NCBI GenBank assembly: GCA_020346245.1
Contig: CP070778.1
Span: forward strand, 1,628,155-1,679,650
DNA from: Flavobacteriaceae bacterium
GTDB taxonomy: Bacteria; Bacteroidota; Bacteroidia; Flavobacteriales; Flavobacteriaceae
DNA length: 51,496 nt
Direction: 5' to 3'
Shown here: piece by piece, positions 1 through 8,695 of the stretch
How the letters are laid out: every line of letters begins with the position of its first letter
Position numbering within the stretch: position 1 is the first letter of the stretch
Notes under the pieces: model-generated
What the model saw: the letters and a program-made list of their open reading frames with translations, nothing else
What the model was told of the DNA's origin: nothing
Databases searched by the model: none
Position numbers and translations under genes: made by a program

Positions 1-1
1 C

Positions 2-979
2 AGAATCATTGAAGGGGATAGTGTTTATTTTGATAAATAAACAGAATTTGCTTCGGCCACCAATAATATAGTTGTTACAGATACCGTAAATAATGGCGTA
101 ATCAGGGCGCATTACGCCGAAGTATATAAAGCAAAAGACTCGGTGTTTGCGACAAAGCGGGCGGTGTCTATTAGCTTGGTTGAGCAGGATTCACTCTATA
201 TGCATGGAGACACGCTACTACTTACAGGTAAACCAGATCATCGGATTTTAAGGGCTTTCAGAAATGCTAAATTTTATAAGACGGATTTAAGTGGCAAATG
301 CGACTCTATACATTTTGATCAATCTTCTGGAATAACCCAATTGATAAAAGAGCCCATTCTATGGAATGTAGATAACCAAATGACCGGAGACAGCATCTAT
401 ATTAAGTCAGATATGGAAACAGAAAAACTGGATTCATTAAAAGTAATAAACAATGCATTTATTATTTCGCTTGACAGCATAGGAATGACAGGGTATAACC
501 AGGCAAAAGGCAAAGATCTCTTTGGAAAGTTCATAGATAATTCACTAAAAATTGTAGACCTGGTTAAGAATACTGAAGTTATTTATTATATGTACAATGA
601 CGATGATGAGCTTATCGGCATAAATAAAACCATTTGCAGTGAAATCAGGTTATTACTGGCCAAAAATGAAATAGAGGATATTACCTTTTTTACAAATCCG
701 GATGGAGATATTTTTCCTGAAAAGGATCTTCCTGAGAGCAGCAGAAAACTTAAAGGCTTTATATGGCGCGGGGATGAGCGAATTCTGACTAAAGATGATA
801 TTTTTGATGAAGATGACAATAATATTGAATTAGTAAAGATAAAGGGGGTGGATAGTCGTCTCGACCTTGAAGAAAAAGGACAAGATGATGATGAAAATGA
901 AGAAGACCCCATAATGAATCCCAGTTTAAATAAAGGTCTTATTCCTAGAAAAGAACCCGCCTTTCCAAAAAAGGAATAG
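2..979 (+). pseudogene. OstA-like (LptA/OstA family) protein, 5' end outside window, interrupted by an in-frame TAA
   Basis: The 3' part of a Bacteroidota OstA-like protein, a periplasmic beta-jellyroll family related to LptA/LptD that serves lipopolysaccharide transport. Reading codons from base 2 gives GDSVYFDK, then TAA at 38-40, then TEFASATNNIVVTDTV and an unbroken frame to the TAG at 977-979. Family-like segments follow: QDSLYMHGDTLLLTGKPDH, FYKTDLSGKCDSIHF, NTEVIYYMYNDDDELIGINK, FFTNPDGDIFPEKDLP and GFIWRGDERI, with an acidic tail before IMNPSLNKGLIPRKE. Residues on both sides of the stop match the family in one frame, so this is a nonsense change, not a start. Without readthrough, translation could only resume downstream (GTG at 143 or ATG at 200), giving a protein without its N-terminal part or signal peptide. 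An assembly base error is the main alternative. The aminotransferase gene follows 5 bp later. Confidence 0.8.
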
Positions 980-984
980 TTGCC

Positions 985-2166
985 ATGCAGGACGATTTTT
1001 TCAGATATCAGACTCAAACAACGCCACATCCTCTGGCGGTGGAAGTTTCCCACGCCAAGGGTAGCTATATTTACGATAAACAGGGAAATAAGCACTTAGA
1101 TTTTGTTGCTGGGGTATCTGTTTGCAGTCTCGGCCATTGTCATCCAAAAGTGGTAGAAGCTGTGGTCAATCAGTCTAGCAGATATATGCATGTTATGGTG
1201 TATGGTGAATTCATACAGGAACCATCCGTGGAGCTCAGTAAATATTTGGCTTCATTATTACCGAAGGAACTCGAAACAACATACCTCGTAAATTCGGGGA
1301 CGGAGGCAATAGAGGGCGCTATAAAACTGGCGAGACGCTTTACAGGTCGGTCTAAACTGATTGCCGCTAAAAATGCCTACCATGGAAATACACTTGGTAG
1401 CCTGAGCCTCATGAATTATGAGGAGAGAAAAGCTCCTTTCAGACCATTAATCCCGGATATTTCTTTTATAGAATTCAATTCCGAGCAGGATCTTAATAAT
1501 ATCTCAGGTAATACCGCTGCAGTTATTCTGGAAACTATTCAGGGAGGTGCAGGGTTTATTATGCCAAAAGAAGAATATCTAAAGAAGGTAAAGGATCGTT
1601 GCCAGGAAGTAGGTGCCTTATTGATCTTGGATGAGATACAACCCGGGTTTGGACGTACCGGTAAATTATTTGCCTTCGAGCACTACCAATGTGTGCCAGA
1701 TATTCTGGTTATGGGCAAAGGTATGGCTTCCGGATTACCAATTGGCGGATTTACGGCTTCACATGCAATGATGGCCTCTTTAAGTGATTCGCCCAAATTA
1801 GGTCATATAACAACCTTTGGAGGCAATCCGGTGATAGCTGCGGCTGCCCTGGCCACACTTAAAGAATTAACTAATGGAAGTCTGATTCCGGAAACTCTCG
1901 AAAAGGAAAAATATATAAGGTCCAGGTTAAAACACCCATATATAAAAGAGATTAGAGGTAAGGGTCTAATGCTGTCTCTTATAATGAAAGATGCCGCAAT
2001 TGCCAATAAGCTAATACTTTCCTGTGCAAAAAAGAATCTAATTCTATTTTGGCTGCTTTTCGAACCAAGAGCCGTTCGCATTTCCCCTCCATTGACCATA
2101 AACATTGAAGAAATTGATCACGGTTGCAACATAATAATGCAGACTTTAAATGAATTAAAGCAATAA
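985..2166 (+). CDS. Class III PLP-dependent aminotransferase (acetylornithine/aspartate aminotransferase family)
   Basis: 393 aa fold-type I, class III aminotransferase, the usual length. Visible landmarks are LDFVAGVSVCSLGHCHP near residues 38-54, the PLP-phosphate loop NSGTEAIEGAIKLAR near 103-117, the cofactor-binding Asp in LILDEIQPGFGRTG (D216) and the Schiff-base lysine in MGKGMASGLPIGGF (K245). It most resembles the ArgD/4-aminobutyrate branch, but there are no arginine genes next to it, so substrate is not assigned. In flavobacteria this gene commonly follows the OstA-like gene, as here, with a 5 bp gap that suggests co-transcription. The ATG at 985 is the first in frame and gives a normal N-terminus (MQDDFFRYQTQTTPHPL). 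Confidence 0.88.
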   Translation: MQDDFFRYQTQTTPHPLAVEVSHAKGSYIYDKQGNKHLDFVAGVSVCSLGHCHPKVVEAVVNQSSRYMHVMVYGEFIQEPSVELSKYLASLLPKELETTYLVNSGTEAIEGAIKLARRFTGRSKLIAAKNAYHGNTLGSLSLMNYEERKAPFRPLIPDISFIEFNSEQDLNNISGNTAAVILETIQGGAGFIMPKEEYLKKVKDRCQEVGALLILDEIQPGFGRTGKLFAFEHYQCVPDILVMGKGMASGLPIGGFTASHAMMASLSDSPKLGHITTFGGNPVIAAAALATLKELTNGSLIPETLEKEKYIRSRLKHPYIKEIRGKGLMLSLIMKDAAIANKLILSCAKKNLILFWLLFEPRAVRISPPLTINIEEIDHGCNIIMQTLNELKQ

Positions 2167-2265
2167 TTTGTTAACTATTTTGTTAATAATATAGCCCTGA
2201 AGAGGAATTAAGGATAGTTTCAAAAAGACTATTTTTAAATCCATAGAATAACCAAGCACGTTCCT

Positions 2266-3666
2266 ATGGCGTTAGAACATAACGAAAGTCCAAATCAACC
2301 AGTCGCAAAGTTTGAATCCATGTTAAAGACGGATGACGTGTATTTCTTTGACGCGGAAGATTTTGAAGACATTATTCACCACTACTTAAATAATGGCAAA
2401 ATTTCCCTGGCAAAAAAGGCCATTAAAATTGGGCTTAAACAACATCCGGGAGCAATGAGCCTAAGGCTTTTGGACGTTGAAGTTCTTGTATTTGAAAACA
2501 ATTTGGAAGTTGCTGAAAAGCTTTTAGATGAACTTCAATTGATGGATAGTACCAATGAAGAAATATATATTCAGCGCGCAAATATCTACTCAAAAAAAGA
2601 CAATCACGAGGCCGCTGTGGATATGTTGGAAAAAGCTTTGGAGATATCCAATGAGAGTTTTGACATATATTCATTATTAGGTATGGAGTACCTGTTTATG
2701 GATAATTTTCAAAAGGCCAAAGATAATTTTATAAAATGTGTGTCCTTTGATGAACAGGATTATTCTTCGCTTTATAATGTGGTTTACTGCTTTGAATTCT
2801 TGGAGGATTATGAAGGTGCTATAACTTTTTTAAATGATTTTCTGGAGAGAAACCCATATTGCCAGGTGGCGTGGCATCAATTGGGAAAACAGTATTACAC
2901 TAAAGAATTGTTTCCCGAGGCATTGGCAGCTTTCGACTTTGCGATAATTGCTGACGATTCTTTTATCGGAGCCTATTTTGAGAAAGGAAAGGTGCTTGAA
3001 AAAATGGGTAAGCACAATGAGGCAATTGAAAATTATGAAACAACAATAAAAATAGAAGACCCTACCTCACATGCATACTTAAGAATTGGTAAATGCCATG
3101 AAAAACTAGATAACGACGAACTGGCAAAATTCTATTTCTACCAAACTGTACATGAGGATCCGCTGCTGGACAAAGGTTGGTTGGCAATAACTGATTTTTA
3201 TATTCGCAAAAAAAATTATGAAAGAGCTTTATATTATATAAATAAAGCCATTAATATTGATGGTGAAAACGCCTTATATTGGAAAAAATGCGCTAAGATT
3301 CATTATGTCCTTCAAAACTTAGACGAAGCTGATTTTTCTTTTAAACAAGCGGTAGATCTTGGGAATTATGAGTTAGATACCTGGTTGAATTGGGCAGAAG
3401 TCGTTAAAAAAAATAGTGATGTTGATTCTTCCATTCAAATTTTGATTCAGGGTTTGCAGTTTTACCCTGAGGAGGCTGAAATAGAATACAGAATGGCTGG
3501 CTTATACCTTATGTTAAGTAATTCTGAGCAGGCAAAATTCAGATTTATAAATGCATTGAAATTAGACATCTCTAAACTTACGATTTTTGAAAACGCGTTT
3601 CCTGAATATTACAACTCAATCTGGACTCAAAACATAATTAGCAATATTAAAAAGGCTTCCGAATAA
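2266..3666 (+). CDS. Tetratricopeptide repeat protein
   Basis: 466 aa soluble protein made almost wholly of TPR helices, with no signal peptide or membrane segment. Repeat units are visible from about residue 60 to the C-terminus, for example EEIYIQRANIYSKKDNHEAA, FDIYSLLGMEYLFMDNFQKA, QVAWHQLGKQYYTKELFPEA and ALYWKKCAKIHYVLQNLDEA. TPR arrays are protein-interaction scaffolds; no partner can be read from the sequence. The gene sits between the aminotransferase and the DUF368 pair, an order I know from other flavobacteria, which hints at an envelope-related job, but that is inference. A 99 bp gap separates it from the upstream gene and 30 bp from the next. Confidence 0.85.
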   Translation: MALEHNESPNQPVAKFESMLKTDDVYFFDAEDFEDIIHHYLNNGKISLAKKAIKIGLKQHPGAMSLRLLDVEVLVFENNLEVAEKLLDELQLMDSTNEEIYIQRANIYSKKDNHEAAVDMLEKALEISNESFDIYSLLGMEYLFMDNFQKAKDNFIKCVSFDEQDYSSLYNVVYCFEFLEDYEGAITFLNDFLERNPYCQVAWHQLGKQYYTKELFPEALAAFDFAIIADDSFIGAYFEKGKVLEKMGKHNEAIENYETTIKIEDPTSHAYLRIGKCHEKLDNDELAKFYFYQTVHEDPLLDKGWLAITDFYIRKKNYERALYYINKAINIDGENALYWKKCAKIHYVLQNLDEADFSFKQAVDLGNYELDTWLNWAEVVKKNSDVDSSIQILIQGLQFYPEEAEIEYRMAGLYLMLSNSEQAKFRFINALKLDISKLTIFENAFPEYYNSIWTQNIISNIKKASE

Positions 3667-3696
3667 AAAAACTATTTTTGTTTTTTTATTTTTTTA

Positions 3697-4620
3697 ATGA
3701 GTAAACGCAATTTATTAAGTTACATTATAATTTCTCTGAAAGGAGTTGCAATGGGCGCTGCGGATGTAGTTCCGGGTGTTTCAGGGGGCACTATAGCTTT
3801 TATTTCAGGTATTTACGAGGAACTTATAACCTCTATAAATGGCCTGAATTTTTCCAAATTTAAGGTCCTCAAAAATGAAGGGTTTAAAAATTTTTGGAGA
3901 GCAATAAACGGGAATTTTTTACTTGCCCTTTTTACAGGAATTTTCATAAGTGTCTTTTCATTGGCTAAATTGATTAGTTGGTTATTAGTTAACCAACCCA
4001 TTTTACTATGGTCCTTCTTTTTTGGATTGGTTTTTGCCAGCATATTTTTTGTTGCGCGAGCTATTGAAAAGTGGAATTTGGGTACACTTACTGCATTTGT
4101 CTTTGGTGCGACCATTGCGTATTATATTACCACCCTGCCACCCACGGAAAATTCGCAAAGTTTAATTTACCTATTCTTTTCAGGAGCTCTTGCCGTGTGT
4201 GCAATGATCCTACCAGGTATTTCCGGAGCATTCATCCTGGTGCTTCTGGGTTCTTATAAAACAATTTTGGATGCTGTACACCAGAGAGAATTACTTATTA
4301 TTGCTACGGTGGCTGTAGGTGCTGTTTTCGGTCTTTTAAGCTTTGCCAGACTTTTAAAATGGATGTTCGAAAATTATAAGAACAGTACACTGGCACTCCT
4401 AACAGGGTTTATTTTAGGTTCCCTCAATAAAATATGGCCCTGGAAAAGAGTTTTGGAAACAAAAATATTTGGCAAGAAAGTTATTCCTGTTAACGAAGTA
4501 AATATATCTCCTTTTAAATTTGAGGGTGATAATCAATTACTCTTCGCCATTCTTATAGCTTTACTTGGATTTTGCGTTATTTTTATACTTGAAAGACTTG
4601 CAGTAACAAGTAAAAAATAA
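3697..4620 (+). CDS. DUF368 (PopT-type) membrane protein, first copy
   Basis: 307 aa polytopic inner-membrane protein of the DUF368 family. Members characterised elsewhere (PopT) translocate undecaprenyl phosphate back across the membrane so the carrier can be reused for peptidoglycan and surface polymers. The diagnostic signature GAADVVPGVSGGTIAF lies near residues 23-38, and a second related element, MILPGISGAFILVLLGSY, lies in the middle, fitting an inverted-repeat transporter fold. Several hydrophobic helices follow, ending with LLFAILIALLGFCVIFILE. The next gene is a paralogue 5 bp downstream. The ATG at 3697 lies after a T-rich stretch; no other start is better. Assignment to the family is firm; the transported lipid in this organism is inferred. 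Confidence 0.88.
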   Translation: MSKRNLLSYIIISLKGVAMGAADVVPGVSGGTIAFISGIYEELITSINGLNFSKFKVLKNEGFKNFWRAINGNFLLALFTGIFISVFSLAKLISWLLVNQPILLWSFFFGLVFASIFFVARAIEKWNLGTLTAFVFGATIAYYITTLPPTENSQSLIYLFFSGALAVCAMILPGISGAFILVLLGSYKTILDAVHQRELLIIATVAVGAVFGLLSFARLLKWMFENYKNSTLALLTGFILGSLNKIWPWKRVLETKIFGKKVIPVNEVNISPFKFEGDNQLLFAILIALLGFCVIFILERLAVTSKK

Positions 4621-4625
4621 TTGGA

Positions 4626-5642
4626 ATGCCAAAGAAGCCAAGAACCGTTCTGGATAAATTATTTCTGATAATAAAAGGATTGGGAATGGGAGCTGCCAAT
4701 AAGGTGCCGGGTGTTTCTGGCGGTATTGTCGCATTTGTTGCCGGCTTCTATGTAGAATTTATTTATTCACTCCAAAAGATCAATATAAAAGCCTTTAAAT
4801 TACTTTTTAATGGAAGGTTTAAAAGTTTTTATCAATATGTAAACGGCCAGTTTTTAACGCTGCTCATTTTTGGCATGTTAGTGAGCTATTTTAGTGTGTC
4901 CAAATTGCTCGACTACTTTCTTGAACGTGAAGAATTATTCGTTTGGGCTACTTTTTTTGGAATGATAATAGGTTCCATCTATTACATTGCCAGTGATTTT
5001 AGACATTGGAATAAAGGAACTGTAACATCTGGTATCATTGGCCTTATTGTTGGAGTTTCAATTAGTTTTTTAAGTCCGGCCAAGGAGAATGATAATTTAT
5101 ACTTCATCTTCCTTTGTGGAATTATCAGCGTTTCTGGCATGACCCTTCCGGGCTTATCAGGATCATTTATACTTATCCTTTTAGGTAATTACGTTTTGCT
5201 ATTGGTAGATTCTGTAAATTCCCTGTACGATACGATGGCTGAGATAATAAAAGGGGATTTCAGCTTCGTAGAAAACCAGGTACGCCTAAGAACCTTGAAA
5301 ATCCTTGCAGTATTCACAGCAGGATCTGCCACTGGGCTCGTTACCCTGTCTCATCTGCTTGGATATGTATTAAAACACTTTAAATATATAACTTCTGCTG
5401 TTATTATAGGATTCATTACCGGTTCGCTTGGTGTAGTGTGGCCATGGAAAAATCCAATCTATATAGTAGATGAAATGGGAAACATTGCTATTGATTCAAA
5501 TGGGGATAAGATAATCAAGAATTATGAAAGATATTTTCCCGTTTTTAACGATAGTGAAACCTGGTGGGCAATCGTATTTGTAGTGCTAGGTATTGCCCTG
5601 TTAATAGGATTAGAAAGGTATGGCAAAAACAGAAAAAGATAA
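4626..5642 (+). CDS. DUF368 (PopT-type) membrane protein, second copy
   Basis: 338 aa paralogue of the upstream gene. It keeps both family elements, GAANKVPGVSGGIVAFVAGF near the N-terminus and MTLPGLSGSFILILLGNY in the middle, with hydrophobic helices throughout. It is about 30 residues longer than copy one, mainly from a hydrophilic segment after the second element (DSVNSLYDTMAEIIKGDFS) and a longer loop before the last helix. The predicted role is undecaprenyl-phosphate recycling across the inner membrane, based on characterised PopT proteins. Its 3' end overlaps aroE by 23 bp, which indicates translational coupling. Two tandem DUF368 genes are a known flavobacterial arrangement; whether both transport the same lipid is unknown. 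Confidence 0.87.
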   Translation: MPKKPRTVLDKLFLIIKGLGMGAANKVPGVSGGIVAFVAGFYVEFIYSLQKINIKAFKLLFNGRFKSFYQYVNGQFLTLLIFGMLVSYFSVSKLLDYFLEREELFVWATFFGMIIGSIYYIASDFRHWNKGTVTSGIIGLIVGVSISFLSPAKENDNLYFIFLCGIISVSGMTLPGLSGSFILILLGNYVLLLVDSVNSLYDTMAEIIKGDFSFVENQVRLRTLKILAVFTAGSATGLVTLSHLLGYVLKHFKYITSAVIIGFITGSLGVVWPWKNPIYIVDEMGNIAIDSNGDKIIKNYERYFPVFNDSETWWAIVFVVLGIALLIGLERYGKNRKR

Positions 5643-6372
5643 AGCTAGATTTGGACTGATTGGAAGGAATATATCATATTCTTTCTCTAAAACTTATTTT
5701 AATAACAAGTTCAAAGCTCTGAACCTGCCAGGTTTTAGCTATGAAAATTTTGATCTTCCCAGTTTAGAAGAATTTCCCGCTCTGATAAAAATGAATAATA
5801 CGCTTAGAGGTCTGAATGTTACAATTCCCTACAAAGAAGAGATAATTCCTTATTTGGATATTTTAGATGAAAAAGCGAAGCACATCGGTGCCATAAATAC
5901 AGTTAAATTCACAAAGGATGGCCTTAAAGGGTATAACACGGATGTTTACGGTTTTAAAAAATCTATTCAACCCTTTTTAAAAGAATCGCATAAAAAAGCC
6001 TTGATACTTGGGACAGGTGGGGCCTCAAAGGCTGTTGCATTTGTTCTGAAAGAATTGGGGATTTCATATAAATACGTTTCACGTAATCCAACTGGAGATC
6101 AGATTGGTTATTCAGCATTAAATAAAAAAATTATCAGTACCCATACGGTAATCGTTAATTGCACACCTCTTGGCACATTCCCAAATACTGAATCCAGGCC
6201 AGATATTCCATATGAATTGCTTACTTCAAACCATTTACTTTTTGATCTAATCTATAACCCGGAAAAAACTTCATTTTTAATGACTGGAGAACAAAAGGGC
6301 GCCATTATCTGTAATGGTGCAAAGATGTTGGAGCTACAGGCCGAAAAGGCCTGGCAAATTTGGAATTCTTAG
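5620..6372 (+). CDS. aroE: Shikimate dehydrogenase
   Basis: 250 aa NADP-dependent shikimate dehydrogenase, fourth step of the chorismate (aromatic amino acid) pathway, cytosolic. The N-terminal substrate-binding part shows GLIGRNISYSFSKTYF (residues 12-27, the SxS shikimate loop) and NVTIPYKE with the catalytic lysine K72; GYNTDVYG supplies the partner aspartate D108. The Rossmann part has the glycine-rich loop ILGTGGASKAV (129-139), then NCTPLGTFPN and FDLIYNPEKTSFL, and ends with the family-typical GAKMLELQAEKAWQIW. The length is slightly short (usually 260-290) but complete. The start at 5620 overlaps the upstream DUF368 gene by 23 bp; it places the first strand where the family has it. 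Confidence 0.95.
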   Translation: MAKTEKDKARFGLIGRNISYSFSKTYFNNKFKALNLPGFSYENFDLPSLEEFPALIKMNNTLRGLNVTIPYKEEIIPYLDILDEKAKHIGAINTVKFTKDGLKGYNTDVYGFKKSIQPFLKESHKKALILGTGGASKAVAFVLKELGISYKYVSRNPTGDQIGYSALNKKIISTHTVIVNCTPLGTFPNTESRPDIPYELLTSNHLLFDLIYNPEKTSFLMTGEQKGAIICNGAKMLELQAEKAWQIWNS

Positions 6373-6428
6373 TATTCTTAAACTGATAACTTAAATAAGC
6401 TGGTCTATCAGAACAATTAAGGTAATTA

Positions 6429-6459
6429 TTGATGCATAAAACTAGTTTGATTACCTTTG
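6429..6459 (+). promoter_or_regulatory. Bacteroidota-type promoter for the DUF349 gene
   Basis: TTG at 6429-6431 and TACCTTTG at 6452-6459, separated by 20 bp, match the Bacteroidota -33 (TTG/TTTG) and -7 (TAnnTTTG) consensus. Transcription would begin near 6464-6467. That leaves the ATG at 6469 almost without a leader and favours the ATG at 6526 as the real start. Confidence 0.6.
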
Positions 6460-6525
6460 CAATGACAGATGCCGTTAGTATCTCAAAATGAAGATTCTGG
6501 CAAATGCGCAGAAACATTAGATAAA

Positions 6526-8589
6526 ATGTTGGAAAATAATGACAATAAACTACAGGATACTGTAGAGGGAGAAAATAATTCAGAAACTACTGAATCTAAA
6601 CAGGAATCAGAGAAAAGCACTGAACTAGAAAATAATTCAGAAACTACTGAATCTAAACAGGAATCAGAGAAAAGCACTGAACTAGAAAATAATTCTAAGG
6701 AATCTACAGACGCCAAAGAGTCAGAAAAGGTTGAAGAGGATATCCATGAAGAAATAAATGAATCTAATGCCGAAGATGCGGAAGATAAGGACAATAATCG
6801 GAGGCATCACATTCCAATCCTGGACTATCATTCCATGTCTATGGAGAATCTGGTTGGAGAATTGCAAAGGTTGGTAAGAAATGAGAAAGTACAGGCCATT
6901 AAAAAACATGTCGATGGCATAAAACACGAGTTTGACTTAAAATTCCAGGATTTTTTAGAACATAAAAAAGAAGATTTCATAAGCAAAGGTGGCAATGAAA
7001 TTGATTTCAGATATAATTCTGTTACCAAACGGCAATTCCATGAGGTCTATTCTGAATACCGTGAAAAAAGAAATGTATACTACAAGAATCTCGAGCAAAA
7101 TCTAGACGAAAACCTTGCAAAAAGACTCGTAATTATTGAAGAACTTAAGGGGCTCGTCAATGTTGAAGAAGATATAAATACCACCTACAAAAATTTCAAA
7201 GAGATTCTGGAAAGATGGCGAAATGCAGGACCAATTCCGAGGAATAAATACAATGATGTCTGGAGAACATACCATCATCATATTGAAATTTTTTACGACT
7301 TTTTACATCTTAACAGGGAATTAAGAGATCTGGATTTTAAGCATAATTTAGAGGAAAAATTGAAACTGGTTGAATGTGCAGAAGCCTTGTTGGAAGAAGA
7401 GGATCTCAATAAGGCATTCAGGGAGCTACAAACACTGCACAAGGTTTGGAAAGAAGATATAGGACCTGTTGACAGGGAACACAGAGAAGAAATCTGGAAA
7501 CGCTTTAGCGATGCAACTAAAGCGATGCACCAGAGAAGACAGGAATATTTTAAGGATCTTGAAAAGGTATATGAGCAAAACTTAGAAAAGAAAAAAAGCA
7601 TTATTGAAAAAATAGTTGAAATAGGATCTCATATTGCCAGCAATCACAAAGACCTTCAAAAACAAATAAGAGATATAGAGGCACAGCGAGATGCTTTCTT
7701 TAAGGCCGGTAAAGTGCCTCAAAATGTAAATGAACAAACCTGGGCAGAATTTAAAGAAGCTGTCAGAGCGTTTAACAGAAATAAAAATGCCTACTATAAA
7801 AAACTTAAAAAAGATCAGCAGGAAAATCTCGACAAGAAAAGAGAGCTTCTTCGCTTAGCAGAATCTTTAAAAGATAGTGAAGACTGGGATGCGGTAACTC
7901 CTGAATTGAAAAGAATACAGAGAGAATGGAAAACAATTGGGCATGTGCCACGAAAGTATTCTGATAAGATATGGAATGATTTCAAAAATGCGTGCAATCA
8001 TTATTTTGACAGGTTACATGCCATAAAAAATAGAGCCCATAATGAAGAGTCTGTAAATTTTGATAAAAAATTTGCAGTTCTGGACAAACTGAAAGCATTT
8101 CAGTTAAGCGGTGATAAAGACAAAGACCTAGACACCCTGAAGTCATTTATTGATGAATGGAAGACCTATGGACGGGTTCCTTTCAATAAAAAGAATATAA
8201 ACGTAAAGTTTAACACTATTCTGGATGCCATATTCAAAAAGCTCGATGTTAGCAAACAAGAATCGGAGCTTATGAAATATGGGGACAAGCTTAAAAAACT
8301 TGCGAATGCAGATAATGAAAGAGCCTTGCTCAATGAACGGACTTTCATTCGAAGAAAAATAGATGAAAGCTTAGGTGAAATTCGCCAATTAGAAAACAAT
8401 TTACTATTCTTCTCAAATACTTCCGGAGATAACCCACTGGTAAAAGATGTTGTAAAGAACATAGATCGTCAGAAAGCAACTTTAGCTACATGGAAAGCAA
8501 AGTTGAAAAATCTGAACATATTGCAGCATAATCTCAACAAAGAAGAAATTGAAATGGAAGAAGAAACGGACAGTCCGGAAGAGGAATAG
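6526..8589 (+). CDS. DUF349 domain-containing protein (acidic N-terminus, tandem helical repeats)
   Basis: 687 aa from the ATG at 6526, chosen over the in-frame ATG at 6469 (706 aa) because the promoter lies just upstream of 6469 and MLENNDNKLQD resembles the usual family start. The N-terminal ~110 residues are acidic and low-complexity and carry an exact duplication of a 19-residue unit (SETTESKQESEKSTELENN). After that come about five DUF349 repeats, each a long charged helical unit ending in W-x-x-x-G-x-(V/I)-P: RWRNAGPIPRNKYNDVW, VWKEDIGPVDREHREEIW, KAGKVPQNVNEQTW, EWKTIGHVPRKYSDKIW and EWKTYGRVPFNKKN. It is cytosolic and strongly coiled-coil-like. No biochemical function is established for the flavobacterial members that I know of. 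Confidence 0.85.
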   Translation: MLENNDNKLQDTVEGENNSETTESKQESEKSTELENNSETTESKQESEKSTELENNSKESTDAKESEKVEEDIHEEINESNAEDAEDKDNNRRHHIPILDYHSMSMENLVGELQRLVRNEKVQAIKKHVDGIKHEFDLKFQDFLEHKKEDFISKGGNEIDFRYNSVTKRQFHEVYSEYREKRNVYYKNLEQNLDENLAKRLVIIEELKGLVNVEEDINTTYKNFKEILERWRNAGPIPRNKYNDVWRTYHHHIEIFYDFLHLNRELRDLDFKHNLEEKLKLVECAEALLEEEDLNKAFRELQTLHKVWKEDIGPVDREHREEIWKRFSDATKAMHQRRQEYFKDLEKVYEQNLEKKKSIIEKIVEIGSHIASNHKDLQKQIRDIEAQRDAFFKAGKVPQNVNEQTWAEFKEAVRAFNRNKNAYYKKLKKDQQENLDKKRELLRLAESLKDSEDWDAVTPELKRIQREWKTIGHVPRKYSDKIWNDFKNACNHYFDRLHAIKNRAHNEESVNFDKKFAVLDKLKAFQLSGDKDKDLDTLKSFIDEWKTYGRVPFNKKNINVKFNTILDAIFKKLDVSKQESELMKYGDKLKKLANADNERALLNERTFIRRKIDESLGEIRQLENNLLFFSNTSGDNPLVKDVVKNIDRQKATLATWKAKLKNLNILQHNLNKEEIEMEEETDSPEEE
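6571..6684 (+). repeat. Exact 57 bp tandem duplication inside the DUF349 gene
   Basis: Two consecutive 57 bp units, 6571-6627 and 6628-6684, are identical base for base by my reading, and a third partial copy (GAAAATAATTC) starts at 6685. 57 bp is 19 codons, so the frame is kept. The lack of even synonymous differences points to a recent slippage or unequal-crossover event in the acidic N-terminal region. Confidence 0.9.
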
Positions 8590-8695
8590 AAAGTATTAAT
8601 AAGATATCCCTTTTGTTATTTCAAATAAGATTAGTGTAAAATCTATTGAGGATTTAGTAGGTGTAATGCATTATCAGGCTTATTGGATAATCTAA

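Noticed and set aside
586..1095. 169-codon minus-strand frame over the OstA-like and aminotransferase genes
   Set aside because: Serine-rich shadow of the acidic plus-strand coding sequence; crosses the junction of two supported genes and has no family features.
6483..6794. 103-codon serine-rich minus-strand frame
   Set aside because: Antisense shadow of the duplicated acidic region of the DUF349 gene; its internal repeat simply mirrors the 57 bp duplication.
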